DNA of 64,000 bases from Fodinibacter sp963800505 (GTDB lineage Bacteria; Actinomycetota; Actinomycetes; Actinomycetales; Dermatophilaceae), in contig CAWDBL010000024.1 of the NCBI GenBank assembly GCA_963800505.1, forward strand, positions 1 to 64,000. Reading direction: 5' to 3'. The translations under genes and the position numbers were made by a program. Below the pieces are notes generated by a model, which worked only from the letters and a program-made list of their open reading frames with translations, was not told the origin of the DNA and ran no database searches. Positions 16,459 through 24,896 of this stretch are shown here, in pieces; position 1 is the stretch's first letter, and each line of letters begins with the position of its first letter.

Positions 16459-16992
16459 TCAGGTCAGGCCCACCTGCTCGCGCACCCGCGCGAGACCGGC
16501 CTGCACCTGCTCGGACACCCCCGGGTCGGTGCTGCGCACCCCGGGCCCGAGCAGCACCTGGCTGAGCAGGGCGCGGGTGGTGAGGTCCTCGCGCACGACC
16601 ACCCGGGCGGTGCGCCGGTTGCCCAGGTCGATCGCCTCGGAGAGCACCACCGACGCCTGCACCCGCTCGCGCAGCGTCACGGGCAGCGACTGCGGGTCGG
16701 CCAGCACGAAGCGCGCGGGGCGCTCGCCGTCGACCCAGGTGACGCGCAGCGAGCCGTCCTCGCCGCTCCACAGGCCGGCATCCACGAGGTGCCACGGCCG
16801 CGACAGCGTGACGGTGAGGCCGTCGGGGCCGGGCGCCACGGCATACAGGCGGTGCCGACCGGCGACGACCGTGACGCCGCTGCCGTCCTCGACCGCCCAC
16901 GCCAGCAGCTTCTCGTGCTCCTCGGGGTCGATGGCCGCGGCGACGTCGGCGGGCACGGCCGGGCGGCGCAGTCCCGACCACTCGAGCTTCAC
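16459..16992 (-). CDS. conserved hypothetical protein downstream of dnaG
   Basis: 177 aa. I do not recognise a named family. The middle is a beta-rich segment (GVTVVAGRHRLYAVAPGPDGLTVTLSRPWHLVDAGLW) and the C-terminus is helical. No signal or membrane segment is visible. The ATG overlaps the dnaG stop (ATGA), so it is translationally coupled to primase, an arrangement I have seen in related actinobacteria. The first ~25 residues and the beta region suggest a PH- or barrel-like fold, which is only a guess. Confidence 0.75.
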   Translation of the reverse strand: MKLEWSGLRRPAVPADVAAAIDPEEHEKLLAWAVEDGSGVTVVAGRHRLYAVAPGPDGLTVTLSRPWHLVDAGLWSGEDGSLRVTWVDGERPARFVLADPQSLPVTLRERVQASVVLSEAIDLGNRRTARVVVREDLTTRALLSQVLLGPGVRSTDPGVSEQVQAGLARVREQVGLT

Positions 16993-18926
16993 GACGAGAG
17001 CCGTTCGCGAAGGGCGACGCGCTCGAGCTCGAGGCGGTGCAGGGCCATGGTGCGCTCCCGGAGGTCGGCAGGGTCGGAGTCGGGGTCGTTCTGCACGCGG
17101 CGCACCGAGGCCATGGCATCGGCGATCAGCCGGCCGAGCTGGGCGTCGCGCACCCCGACGACCAGCGAGTCGAGGTAGCGCTGCGGCGGCAGGCCCGAGG
17201 AGGAGTCGAAGCGGGTGGGCAGCGGGGCGACGGACAGCTCGGAGACCAGGCCGCGCACGGCCAGCGGAGCCGCCTCGCCGACCGCTGCCACCCAGGCCGC
17301 GGTCGAGGCCTTGCGGGCGGTGGGGGCGGCGATGCGGATGCCGTCGAGCACGGCCCGGTGAGCGGGCGCCACGAACGCCTCGGGCCGCAGCGAGTCGACG
17401 GCCTCGTCGGGAAACTGCTGGGGGTACTGGATGAGCGCCTGGAGCAGCTGGCGCTCGGTGAAGACGACGGGGTCTCGCAGGTCGGGAACCGGCAGCGGGG
17501 CCGCCTCCCCGGGAGCCGGCTCGGGCACCTCGTCGGTGCCGGCCGGCGCGTGCCGGGGGTCGGCCACCTCGTCATGGCGCATCCGCCCGGCCTTCTTGAC
17601 CTCGGCGGCCATCTGCTCCACCTCGATGCCGAGCCACCCCGAGACGGTGCGGGTGTACTCGGGGCGCAGGCTGGTGTCGCGGATCGAGCCGATGATCGGG
17701 GCCACGGCCTTCATCGCCTGCACCCGGCCCTCGGCCGTGTCGAGGTCGAAGCGGCGGATGGTGGTGCGCACCGCGAACTCGAACATCGGCACGGCGTCGT
17801 CGACGAGGGCGCGCACGGCGGCATCCCCCTTGGCGATGCGCAGCTCGCACGGGTCCATGCCGTCGGGGGCGACGGCGACGAACGACTGCGCGGCCCAGCG
17901 CTGGTCCTCGCCGAACGCCTTCATCGCGGCCTTCTGGCCGGCGGCGTCGCCGTCGAAGGTGAAGATGACGCGCGCCTGGGGGCCGTCGGTCTCGTCACGC
18001 ATGATGCGGCGCAGGATCTTGATGTGGTCGACCCCGAACGCGGTGCCGCAGGTGGCCACCGCGCCCTCCACGCCGCTCAGGTGCGCGGCCATCACGTCGG
18101 TGTAGCCCTCGACCACGATGGCCCTCCGCTCGGTGGAGATCGCCTTCTTGGCGGCGTCGAGGCCGTAGAGCACCTGCGACTTCTTGTAGATCGGGGTCTC
18201 TGAGGTGTTGAGGTACTTGGCGGCGATCCGGTCGTCGTCGAACAGCCGCCGCGCGCCGAAGCCGACGGTGTCTCCGGTGGTGTCGCGGATGGGCCAGACC
18301 AGACGCCCGCGGAAGCGGTCGTAGAGGCCGCGGCTGCCGCGCCCGGACAGCCCGCCGGTGACCATCTCGTCCTCGGTGAAGCCGCGCTCGCGCAGGTGCC
18401 GGCTCAGCGCCTCGCCACCCGGTGGCGCGAAGCCGATGCCGAACCGCTCCGCGGCCGCGCCGTCGAAGCCCCGCTCGCGCAGGAAGTCGCGGCCGACCCG
18501 GGCGTCGGGCTTGGCGGTGTCGAGCAGGATCTCGGCGTAGAACTCCTGGGCCACCCGGTGCGCCTCGATGAGCCGCGACCGCTTGCCCAGCGACATGCCG
18601 CCCTCCCGGGGACCACCGCCCTCCTCGTAGCGCAGCTCGATGCCGAGCTTGGCGGCGAGGCGCTCGATGGACTCGGTGAAGGTGAGGTGCTCGACCTTCT
18701 GCACGAACGAGATGACGTCGCCGCCCTCGCCGCACCCGAAGCAGTGGTAGCTGCCGACCGTAGGCCGCACCGTGAAGCTGGGGGTCTTCTCGTCGTGGAA
18801 GGGGCACAGGCCCTTCAGCGAGCCCACGCCGGCCGGGCGCAGGGTCACGTGGTCGCTCACGACGCCCTCGATGGACGTGCGCTCCTTGACCGTCGCGATG
18901 TCCTCGGCCCGGATCCGACCCGCCAC
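16989..18926 (-). CDS. dnaG: DNA primase
   Basis: 645 aa, full length for DnaG. It makes RNA primers for replication. The zinc-binding domain has LCPFHDEKTPSF and YHCFGCGEGGD (CHC2 type, residues ~40-66). The catalytic core has the TOPRIM motifs VVEGYTDVMAAH and FTFDGDAAGQKAA. The C-terminal ~190 residues form the helicase-interaction region after a Pro/Glu-rich linker. It follows dgt by 48 bp on the same strand, the usual actinobacterial order, and is coupled to a hypothetical gene behind it. Confidence 0.97.
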   Translation of the reverse strand: MAGRIRAEDIATVKERTSIEGVVSDHVTLRPAGVGSLKGLCPFHDEKTPSFTVRPTVGSYHCFGCGEGGDVISFVQKVEHLTFTESIERLAAKLGIELRYEEGGGPREGGMSLGKRSRLIEAHRVAQEFYAEILLDTAKPDARVGRDFLRERGFDGAAAERFGIGFAPPGGEALSRHLRERGFTEDEMVTGGLSGRGSRGLYDRFRGRLVWPIRDTTGDTVGFGARRLFDDDRIAAKYLNTSETPIYKKSQVLYGLDAAKKAISTERRAIVVEGYTDVMAAHLSGVEGAVATCGTAFGVDHIKILRRIMRDETDGPQARVIFTFDGDAAGQKAAMKAFGEDQRWAAQSFVAVAPDGMDPCELRIAKGDAAVRALVDDAVPMFEFAVRTTIRRFDLDTAEGRVQAMKAVAPIIGSIRDTSLRPEYTRTVSGWLGIEVEQMAAEVKKAGRMRHDEVADPRHAPAGTDEVPEPAPGEAAPLPVPDLRDPVVFTERQLLQALIQYPQQFPDEAVDSLRPEAFVAPAHRAVLDGIRIAAPTARKASTAAWVAAVGEAAPLAVRGLVSELSVAPLPTRFDSSSGLPPQRYLDSLVVGVRDAQLGRLIADAMASVRRVQNDPDSDPADLRERTMALHRLELERVALRERLSS

Positions 18927-18974
18927 TGGCCCTCCTTCCCGGCTCGCTCGGCTGTCCCTCGACTGTGCGCGAGT

Positions 18975-20234
18975 CTAGGTCGTCGCCCGGCGGCACCAGC
19001 GTCGGTGCAGGTCGAGCGCACGCACGTCGGTGAGCGAGGCGACCTGGTCGACGAGCGCCCGCAGCGCGGCGGCCTCGGAGCCGGCGGCGTCCCAGTCGTG
19101 GCGCAGGTCGGGGTCGAGCCGGTCGGGGTCGGCGTCGAAGGCGGCGACCAGCTCGGCCACCACCTCGCGCTGGCGCACGTGCAGCGCCACCCGCTCGGCG
19201 GCGTGCATGACGTAGTGGGCCGCCACGGCCTTGAGCACGGCGCACTCGGCGCGGGCCTCGCGGGGCACGACGAGCCGCCCGCCGTGCCGGGTGAGCGGCC
19301 CGGGGCCGTGCTCGGCGCGGGTGGCCTGCTCCACGGCGACGACGAAGCGGCCGATGAGGCGTGAGGTCATGTCCTTCAGCGCCGCCAGGGCAGGGCGCGA
19401 GCCGTCGTAGGAGTCGGGCACGGCACCGGTGGCGAGCAGCCGCTCCAGCGCCTCGCCCAGCTCGGCGGGCGTCAGCCCGGGCTCGTAGACCTCCCCCGCC
19501 ACGGCGAGCACCGCCTCGACGTCGGTGCGCTCACGCAACAGGCGCGGGTCGAGCCAACCGGACGCCACGGCATCCTCGACGTCGTGCACCGAGTAGGCCA
19601 CGTCGTCGGACCAGTCCATGACCTCCGCCTCGGCCGAGCGGTGGCCCTCGGGGGCGCCGGCGCGGAACCAGTCGAACACCTCGAGGTCGTCGTCGTAGAC
19701 GCCGAACTTCATCGTGGGGTGCGGGCCCTGGCCCCGGCGCCACGGGTACTTCGTGGCGGCATCCAGGCTGGCGCGGGTGAGGTTGAGCCCGGCGGGGCGG
19801 CCGTCGGGGTGGGCGCGCTTGGGCTCCAGCCGGGTCAGGATGCGCAGGGTCTGGGCGTTGCCCTCGAAGCCGCCGACGCCGGCCGCGACGGCATCGAGCG
19901 CCGTCTCGCCGTTGTGCCCGAACGGGGGGTGGCCCAGGTCGTGCGCGAGGCAGGCGGTGTCGACGACGTCGGCGCTGCAGCCCAGGGCGGCACCGAACTC
20001 GCGGCCGATCTGGGCGACCTCGAGGGAGTGGGTGAGCCGGTTGCGCACGAAGTCGTCGCTGGCCGGCTGCACCACCTGGGTCTTGGCCGAGAGGCGGCGC
20101 AGGCTCGCCGAGTGCACCAGGCGGGCGCGGTCGCGGGCGAAGTCGTCGCGGTCGGCCCGCTTGTGGGCGGGGTCCTCGGCGACCCAGCGCTCGCGGTCGG
20201 CCACGGTGTAGGTGTCCCGAGCGGTGGAGGTCAC
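18975..20234 (-). CDS. dgt: deoxyguanosinetriphosphate triphosphohydrolase
   Basis: 419 aa. An HD-domain dNTPase that releases triphosphate from dGTP or other dNTPs. Metal ligands are visible as HSLEVAQIGRE and CLAHDLGHPPFGHNGE (HD pair), and the later Asp in MDWSDDVAYSVHDVED. The N-terminal DPAHKRADRDDFARDRARLVHS (given in part) is the family start. It lies upstream of dnaG with 48 bp between, and 4 bp after the YdeI-like gene, so the run is probably one operon. Confidence 0.95.
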   Translation of the reverse strand: MTSTARDTYTVADRERWVAEDPAHKRADRDDFARDRARLVHSASLRRLSAKTQVVQPASDDFVRNRLTHSLEVAQIGREFGAALGCSADVVDTACLAHDLGHPPFGHNGETALDAVAAGVGGFEGNAQTLRILTRLEPKRAHPDGRPAGLNLTRASLDAATKYPWRRGQGPHPTMKFGVYDDDLEVFDWFRAGAPEGHRSAEAEVMDWSDDVAYSVHDVEDAVASGWLDPRLLRERTDVEAVLAVAGEVYEPGLTPAELGEALERLLATGAVPDSYDGSRPALAALKDMTSRLIGRFVVAVEQATRAEHGPGPLTRHGGRLVVPREARAECAVLKAVAAHYVMHAAERVALHVRQREVVAELVAAFDADPDRLDPDLRHDWDAAGSEAAALRALVDQVASLTDVRALDLHRRWCRRATT

Positions 20235-20238
20235 GCGC

Positions 20239-20907
20239 TCACCCTAGGCGGGCCGCCTCCGCCGCCGCTGCCGCCCGCTGGACCCACTTGGGCTCGGTGC
20301 CGTAGCGCTGGCTGGGGATCATCCGCCCGTTGGCGCAGTCGTCGACGAGCTGGGCCATCCGGGAGTCGCGGGTCTTCTCCTGCTTGGCGGTGACCACCCA
20401 GTTGGTGGCGAGCTTGCGGTAGGTGGGGGTGGCAATCTCCCAGAAGGCGGTGGCGGCCGGGTCGGCGGCGAGCTGGGCGGCGTAGTGCTCGGGCAGCTCG
20501 CGCTCGCGGTTCTCGTAGGCGTAGATGCCGGAGCGGTCTTCCCGGCGGCGCTCGAACGCGGCGATGCCGCTGGGCTGCATGCGGCCCTGCGCGGTGAGCT
20601 CGGCGACGGCGTTGATGTTGATGGTCGACCAGTTGCTGGTGGGCTTGCGTGGTGTCCATCGTTGGCGGCGGGTGTGCTCGTCGATGCCCTGGGCCATGCT
20701 GTCGATCCAGCCCCAGCACAGGGCTTCCCGGACCGCCTGCTCCCAGGTGAGGCCGGCCTTCGGGTGGCCCTTCTTGTAGAAGCCCATCCACAGCTCGGTC
20801 TCGGTGTCGTGGTGGGCGGCGAGCCAGCGGCCGAACTGCGCGGCATCCTCGAAGAAGATCGCGGGCCGCTCGGGAGTGCCGCCGGGGGTGCCGATCTGCC
20901 GTGCCAT
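20239..20907 (-). CDS. YdeI/OmpD-associated-family protein
   Basis: 222 aa. Family features are FGRWLAAHHDTETELWMGFYKKG, EALCWGWIDSM, TPRKPTSNWSTIN and the C-terminal FWEIATPTYRKLATNWVVTAKQEKT region (given in part). The start is the ATG at 20907; the longer frame adds unlikely Arg/Gly-rich residues. YdeI relatives were linked to bacteriocin resistance and to OmpD in enterobacteria, but actinobacteria have no such porin and the role here is open. It is followed by dgt after 4 bp. Confidence 0.85.
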   Translation of the reverse strand: MARQIGTPGGTPERPAIFFEDAAQFGRWLAAHHDTETELWMGFYKKGHPKAGLTWEQAVREALCWGWIDSMAQGIDEHTRRQRWTPRKPTSNWSTININAVAELTAQGRMQPSGIAAFERRREDRSGIYAYENRERELPEHYAAQLAADPAATAFWEIATPTYRKLATNWVVTAKQEKTRDSRMAQLVDDCANGRMIPSQRYGTEPKWVQRAAAAAEAARLG

Positions 20908-21026
20908 GCGCCCACGGTAGCGGCGCCCTCCGACACCCGGGAGGCGCCGGGTCACCGGGCGGAGGACGGGCCAGTCCCCTGTTCGGTGGACCCTCCCAGC
21001 CGGGTTCCGTTCCTAGACTTCCCGAT

Positions 21027-21260
21027 ATGGACCGCAGACACCTGAGCTTCATCGCCCTGGCCATCACGATGCTCTACGGCGCGAGCTTCGCCGTGTTCGA
21101 CGAGACCCCGCAGGGCTATGCGGCGATCGGTGGGGTCGTCGTGGCGCTGTGCTGGATCGCGGTGGGAGTGTTCGGCAAGGACGATCAGCACCGACGCGAC
21201 GGCGGGGGGCCTGTGCAGCCGCAGGACGACCCGCTGCCGGTGCGGCCGCAGGACGACTGA
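21027..21260 (+). CDS. small membrane protein, 77 aa
   Basis: Two hydrophobic segments (about residues 6-24 and 31-49) are separated by FDETPQGY. A charged cytoplasmic-type tail follows, with a near-repeat QPQDDPLPVRPQDD. No family is recognised. The gene stands alone between divergent and convergent neighbours. Confidence 0.6.
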   Translation: MDRRHLSFIALAITMLYGASFAVFDETPQGYAAIGGVVVALCWIAVGVFGKDDQHRRDGGGPVQPQDDPLPVRPQDD

Positions 21261-21277
21261 CCGGGGGTTCCGCCGGC

Positions 21278-21628
21278 TCAGGGGTGCGGCACGAGCCGCA
21301 GCACCGGTTCGTGCACCTCGTGCACGTGCAGCGACGGGACGCCCTCGTTGAAGCTGACCGACCCGATGACGACGTAGTGGATGCCGACCTCGAGCTCGGG
21401 GACGGCGCGCAAGGTCTGCCACTGGCTGGGGAAGACCGCAGCGCGCAGGCGTCGACCGCGCCAGGAGAGGTCGAGCCACGCCCAGGACTGCCCCTGCTGG
21501 GTGTGCCTCAGGTCGACGGCGAGGAGCCGGCAGTGCAGCCGCTTGGGCGGTGAGCTGCCCGGGGTGAACTTCAGGTCGTCGGGGCGCAGGCGGACCACTG
21601 GTGAGCTGGAGGCGATCGGCGGGGCCAT
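21278..21628 (-). CDS. hypothetical protein, 116 aa, beta-rich
   Basis: No family is recognised with certainty. The strand-rich core (RLLAVDLRHTQQGQSWAWLD, RAAVFPSQWQTL, IHYVVIGSVSFNEGVPSLHVHEV) is compatible with an OB-fold like those of nucleic-acid-binding or exonuclease VII-like domains. The start at 21628 is the only good ATG. No signal or membrane segment is visible. Confidence 0.6.
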   Translation of the reverse strand: MAPPIASSSPVVRLRPDDLKFTPGSSPPKRLHCRLLAVDLRHTQQGQSWAWLDLSWRGRRLRAAVFPSQWQTLRAVPELEVGIHYVVIGSVSFNEGVPSLHVHEVHEPVLRLVPHP

Positions 21629-21679
21629 GGCTCAAGGTGTACCGCCGCCCACCGACAAGCGGCCGCGAGGCGGACGCGT

Positions 21680-21728
21680 CGCGCAACAAGGGTCGGAGAA
21701 ATGGGGGCTATCACCCCGAAAAGTCCGA
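21680..21728. repeat. left copy of ~50-bp imperfect direct repeat flanking the AbiEi-like gene
   Basis: This copy aligns with 22735-22784. Both start CGCGCAA, are more variable in the middle, and end in an identical 15-mer CCCCGAAAAGTCCGA (here 21714-21728). The copy also forms an imperfect hairpin (TCGGA/TCCGA plus GGGG/CCCC). It lies 16 bp after the stop of the minus-strand gene. Confidence 0.75.
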
Positions 21729-21744
21729 TTGTCGTCAGTGAGTC

Positions 21745-22680
21745 TCACGCAGCGGCGACTCGTCGGGCCGCGCAGCCCGGCCCACAGACCCGGATGGAGC
21801 CCCGATAGCCCCTGGCCCGTAGGGCCCCGTGCACGTCGACGGCCAGCTCGCACGGCCCACCCTCCACGTCGACCCACCCGGCCCGCAGGGTCAGCCGGCC
21901 GGTACCGGCGGCTCGACGGTCGCGGGTGCGGTCCTTGGCCACGAACTCGCCCTCGTGACCGAGCCGGCCGTCGACCTCGAGCACGACCAGCCACTCCTCG
22001 TACTCGAAGTCACGCCGCCGGATGCCGTCCCTCACCTGCATCGCGGCCCGCGGCAGCCCGTGCGGCTCCTCGACCCGTCGCACGTACGAGACCTCCATCA
22101 GGCTCTCGGCCCCCTCCGCGACCACTCCCAGCGCCACCGTCAGGATGTGCCTGTGGCGGTGGCGCGCCCGGTGCTCGAGTGCCTCGGCGAGGGAGGCCGC
22201 CGTCGTGCGCCGCTTCTGCACCCACCGGGCGGCCGTCGCGACCGCCTCTCGCCACTCCACACCGGGCAGGTCGGCCAGGTCGAGCACCGTCTGCTCGGCC
22301 CGGGTCACCGGCAGCCCCTTCCGGCGCACCACGTCGAGCCCGACGTGCCGGCGGAACCTCGTGCCGGGCAGCCGGGTCACCGAGCGACCGGGCGGCACCG
22401 CGACCGTGATGACGGCCGGCGCCGTGGTCGTGACCCCGTGGAGGTACTCGGCGCACCGCAGGCTCAGCGCGCAGCCCTCGCCACCGCGCAGCACGGCGGC
22501 ATGGGCGCGCCCGAGCCAGTCGAGGTCGCCGGTCTGCGCGAGGTACAGCCCCTGCCCGATGCGGCTCCACCGGCCGGACGTCACGCGCCATCGGAGCAGG
22601 TCATCGCTGAGGCCGGCAGCGCGCGCCTGAGCCCTCGAGCACACTCCGTGCTGCGAGCGGATCAGGGCATCGAGGTCCAT
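21745..22680 (-). CDS. AbiEi-antitoxin-like winged helix plus DUF559-type nuclease-like domain
   Basis: 311 aa. Residues ~5-45 form a winged-helix start (QHGVCSRAQARAAGLSDDLL, SGRWSRIGQGLYL), as in the type IV antitoxin AbiEi group. The C-terminal region has RRDFEYEEWLVVLEVDGRLGH, matching the Asp and Glu-x-Asp-Gly signature of DUF559/Vsr-like PD-(D/E)XK nucleases. Such proteins occur in many scattered copies in Micrococcales. No AbiEii toxin gene is beside it. The ~50-bp repeats on both sides suggest that the gene moved as a unit. Its biochemical role is unknown. Confidence 0.8.
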   Translation of the reverse strand: MDLDALIRSQHGVCSRAQARAAGLSDDLLRWRVTSGRWSRIGQGLYLAQTGDLDWLGRAHAAVLRGGEGCALSLRCAEYLHGVTTTAPAVITVAVPPGRSVTRLPGTRFRRHVGLDVVRRKGLPVTRAEQTVLDLADLPGVEWREAVATAARWVQKRRTTAASLAEALEHRARHRHRHILTVALGVVAEGAESLMEVSYVRRVEEPHGLPRAAMQVRDGIRRRDFEYEEWLVVLEVDGRLGHEGEFVAKDRTRDRRAAGTGRLTLRAGWVDVEGGPCELAVDVHGALRARGYRGSIRVCGPGCAARRVAAA

Positions 22681-22734
22681 CCCCCGATGCTTCCCGATCC
22701 GCGGCGGCGGGCTCGGGCGTCATCCACAGGCCAC

Positions 22735-22784
22735 CGCGCAAACAGGAGTCCGAGTTTTCGGTGCCATGGCCCCGAAAAGTCCGA
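22735..22784. repeat. right copy of ~50-bp imperfect direct repeat flanking the AbiEi-like gene
   Basis: It ends in CCCCGAAAAGTCCGA at 22770-22784, identical to the left copy, and begins CGCGCAAACAG (left copy CGCGCAACAAG). The inner part forms a hairpin, TTTTCGG/CCGAAAA around TGCCATGGCC. It lies 54 bp upstream of the gene's start and 12 bp after the dus stop. Confidence 0.75.
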
Positions 22785-22796
22785 CCCTTGATGCCG

Positions 22797-24050
22797 TCAG
22801 CCGCCGGAGACGCTCAGCTCGGCCTGGGCGACCTGGGCTCGCTGCGCCTCGTCGAGCTCGCGCGAGCGCAGCCAGTGCTCGGGCAGGGCGACCACCCGGG
22901 GCGACCCGGCCCGGCCGCGCTGCCCCTCGGCCGCCTCGCCCGGCCACGGCGCGTCGAGGTCGAGGGTGCCGATGAGGTCGTCGAGCGACTGCAGGCTGTC
23001 GACCAGGGCCAGCTGGTGGCGCACCGTCGAACCGGCCGGGAAGCCCTTGAGGTACCACGCGATGTGCTTGCGGATGTCGCGGCAGGCGCGGCCCTCGTCG
23101 CCGTCGTAGAAGTCGACGAGGTATGCCGTGTGCCGGCGCAGCGTGGCCGTCACCTCGCGCAGCCCCGGCTGCACCCGAGCCGACGACCCGGCGAAGGCCG
23201 CGGCGAGGTCGGTGAACAGCCACGGACGCCCGAGGCACCCGCGCCCGACGACCACCCCGTCGCAGCCGGTCTGCCGCACCATCTCCAGGGCGTCCTCGGC
23301 CGACCAGATGTCGCCGTTGCCGAGCACCGGGATCGACGTGACGGCCTCCTTGAGCCGGGCGATCGCCGACCAGTCGGCCTGCCCCGAGTACGCCTGGGCT
23401 GCGGTGCGCCCGTGCAGCGCGACCGCCGCCACGCCCTCGCCCTCGGCGATGCGCCCGGCATCCACATAGGTGACGTGGTCGGCGTCGATGCCCACCCGCA
23501 TCTTCACGGTGACCGGCACGGCATACGGCGACGCCTCGCGCACCACGGCCGCCACGATGCCGCGGAACAGGTCGGTCTTCCACGGCAGGGCCGCGCCACC
23601 GCCCTTGCGGGTGACCTTGGGCACCGGGCAGCCGAAGTTGAGGTCGATGTGGTCGGCGCGGTCCTCGCTGACCAGGATGCGGGCGGCCTGCCCCGCGGTG
23701 ACCGGGTCGACGGAGTACAGCTGCACCGACCGGGGGTTCTCGCCGGGGTCGTGCGAGATGAGCCGCATCGTCTCGGGCGTGCGCTCGACGAGCGCCCGGG
23801 TGGTGATCATCTCGGAGACGTAGAGGCTGGTCGCCCCGGAAGCCCCGGACGCCCCGCCGGCCTCCAGCCCGGCCGTGCCGTACTCGCGGCACAGCCGCCG
23901 GAAGGCCCGGTTGGTGATGCCGGCCATCGGGGCGAGCACCACGGGCGACTCGACGACGTGCCGCCCGATGTGCAGCGGCGGCAGCACCGGGCGGGATGCC
24001 GGCGTCGAGGCGGGGGCACTGGCGGTGGCCGTGGCGGTGAGGGCGGACAT
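22797..24050 (-). CDS. dusB: tRNA-dihydrouridine synthase
   Basis: 417 aa, FMN-dependent reduction of uridine in tRNA D-loops. The TIM-barrel start is VLAPMAGITNRAFRRLCREYG. The catalytic Cys is in NFGCPVPKVTRKGGGAAL, with further motifs VKMRVGID, VALHGRTAAQAYSG and GNGDIWSAEDA (FMN phosphate site). I chose the ATG at 24050, after which the Ala/Thr-rich leader reads as protein; longer frames cross the divergent gene. DusB is the usual symbol for the single actinobacterial enzyme; which uridines it modifies is not shown by sequence. Confidence 0.93.
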   Translation of the reverse strand: MSALTATATASAPASTPASRPVLPPLHIGRHVVESPVVLAPMAGITNRAFRRLCREYGTAGLEAGGASGASGATSLYVSEMITTRALVERTPETMRLISHDPGENPRSVQLYSVDPVTAGQAARILVSEDRADHIDLNFGCPVPKVTRKGGGAALPWKTDLFRGIVAAVVREASPYAVPVTVKMRVGIDADHVTYVDAGRIAEGEGVAAVALHGRTAAQAYSGQADWSAIARLKEAVTSIPVLGNGDIWSAEDALEMVRQTGCDGVVVGRGCLGRPWLFTDLAAAFAGSSARVQPGLREVTATLRRHTAYLVDFYDGDEGRACRDIRKHIAWYLKGFPAGSTVRHQLALVDSLQSLDDLIGTLDLDAPWPGEAAEGQRGRAGSPRVVALPEHWLRSRELDEAQRAQVAQAELSVSGG

Positions 24051-24083
24051 GGTGCCCCATTCTCCCCCGACTAGGGTGGAGAC

Positions 24084-24896
24084 GTGGCATCGCAGCCGTC
24101 CGCAGGCCCCTGGGGCACCGACGGTGTGCGCGCCACCTGGGTGGGCCACTCGACCGTGCTGCTCGAGCTCGGCGGCCTGCGCGTCCTCACCGACCCGCTC
24201 CTGCGCCGGCGCCTCGGCCCGCTGCGCCGCCGCCGCGACCTGCCGGTGCAGCAGCACATCGACGACGTCGACGTCGTGCTGCTCAGCCACCTGCACCACG
24301 ACCACGCCGACCTGCCCTCACTGCGCCGCCTCGGCCACGTGCCGGTCATCACCGACCCCGTCAACCTCCCGTGGCTCGACAAGCACACGCTCGAGCCCGG
24401 CGAGGCCTTCACCGACGGCTGGCACCCGGTCGGCCCCGGCGTCGACGTGATGCTGGTGCGGGCCGACCACGAGGCCCGCCCGATGCCGCACCGCCCCAAC
24501 GGCGCCACCGGCATGCTGCTGCGCGGTGGCGGCGTCGTCGTCTGGTTCGCCGGCGACACTTCGCTGCACCCCGACATGGCCCGGCTGCCCGAGCTGGCCG
24601 GCGCGCCCATCGACCTCGCCCTGCTGCCCGTCGGCGGCTGGGGCCCGCGCCTGTCCCCCGGCCACATGGGGCCGCACGAGGCGGCCGACGCCACCGCGCG
24701 CTCCGGCGCGCGACACGTCGTCCCCATCCACTACGGCACGCTGCACCCGTCGGGCTGGCCGAAGTCGAAGCTGGAGTGGACGACCGACCCCGGTCACCAG
24801 TTCGTCGAGGTGCTCCCCGACTGGAGCGACGCCACCGCGCACGTGCCGCCGGTCGGTGGCGCCGTCATGATCCCGCCGGCGCGCGCGCTGCGCTGA
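24084..24896 (+). CDS. MBL-fold metallohydrolase (UlaG/NAPE-PLD-like)
   Basis: 270 aa, GTG start. Zinc ligands are seen in the VLLSHLHHDHADLPSL motif (H-x-H-x-DH), FAGDTSLH and VPIHYGTLHP. The opening VRATWVGHSTVLLELGGLRVLTDP matches the group that includes N-acyl-phosphatidylethanolamine phospholipase D-like and UlaG-like enzymes. It is divergent from dusB with only 33 bp between the starts, so a leaderless transcript is likely. The 3' end overlaps the convergent hydrolase gene by 32 bp. Confidence 0.85.
   Translation: MASQPSAGPWGTDGVRATWVGHSTVLLELGGLRVLTDPLLRRRLGPLRRRRDLPVQQHIDDVDVVLLSHLHHDHADLPSLRRLGHVPVITDPVNLPWLDKHTLEPGEAFTDGWHPVGPGVDVMLVRADHEARPMPHRPNGATGMLLRGGGVVVWFAGDTSLHPDMARLPELAGAPIDLALLPVGGWGPRLSPGHMGPHEAADATARSGARHVVPIHYGTLHPSGWPKSKLEWTTDPGHQFVEVLPDWSDATAHVPPVGGAVMIPPARALR

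Noticed and set aside
20239..20907. Bacteriocin-resistance function for the YdeI-like gene
   Set aside because: That role comes from enterobacteria with OmpD; nothing here supports it.
21745..22680. Complete AbiE toxin-antitoxin system
   Set aside because: Only the antitoxin-like winged helix is present; no nucleotidyltransferase AbiEii is adjacent.
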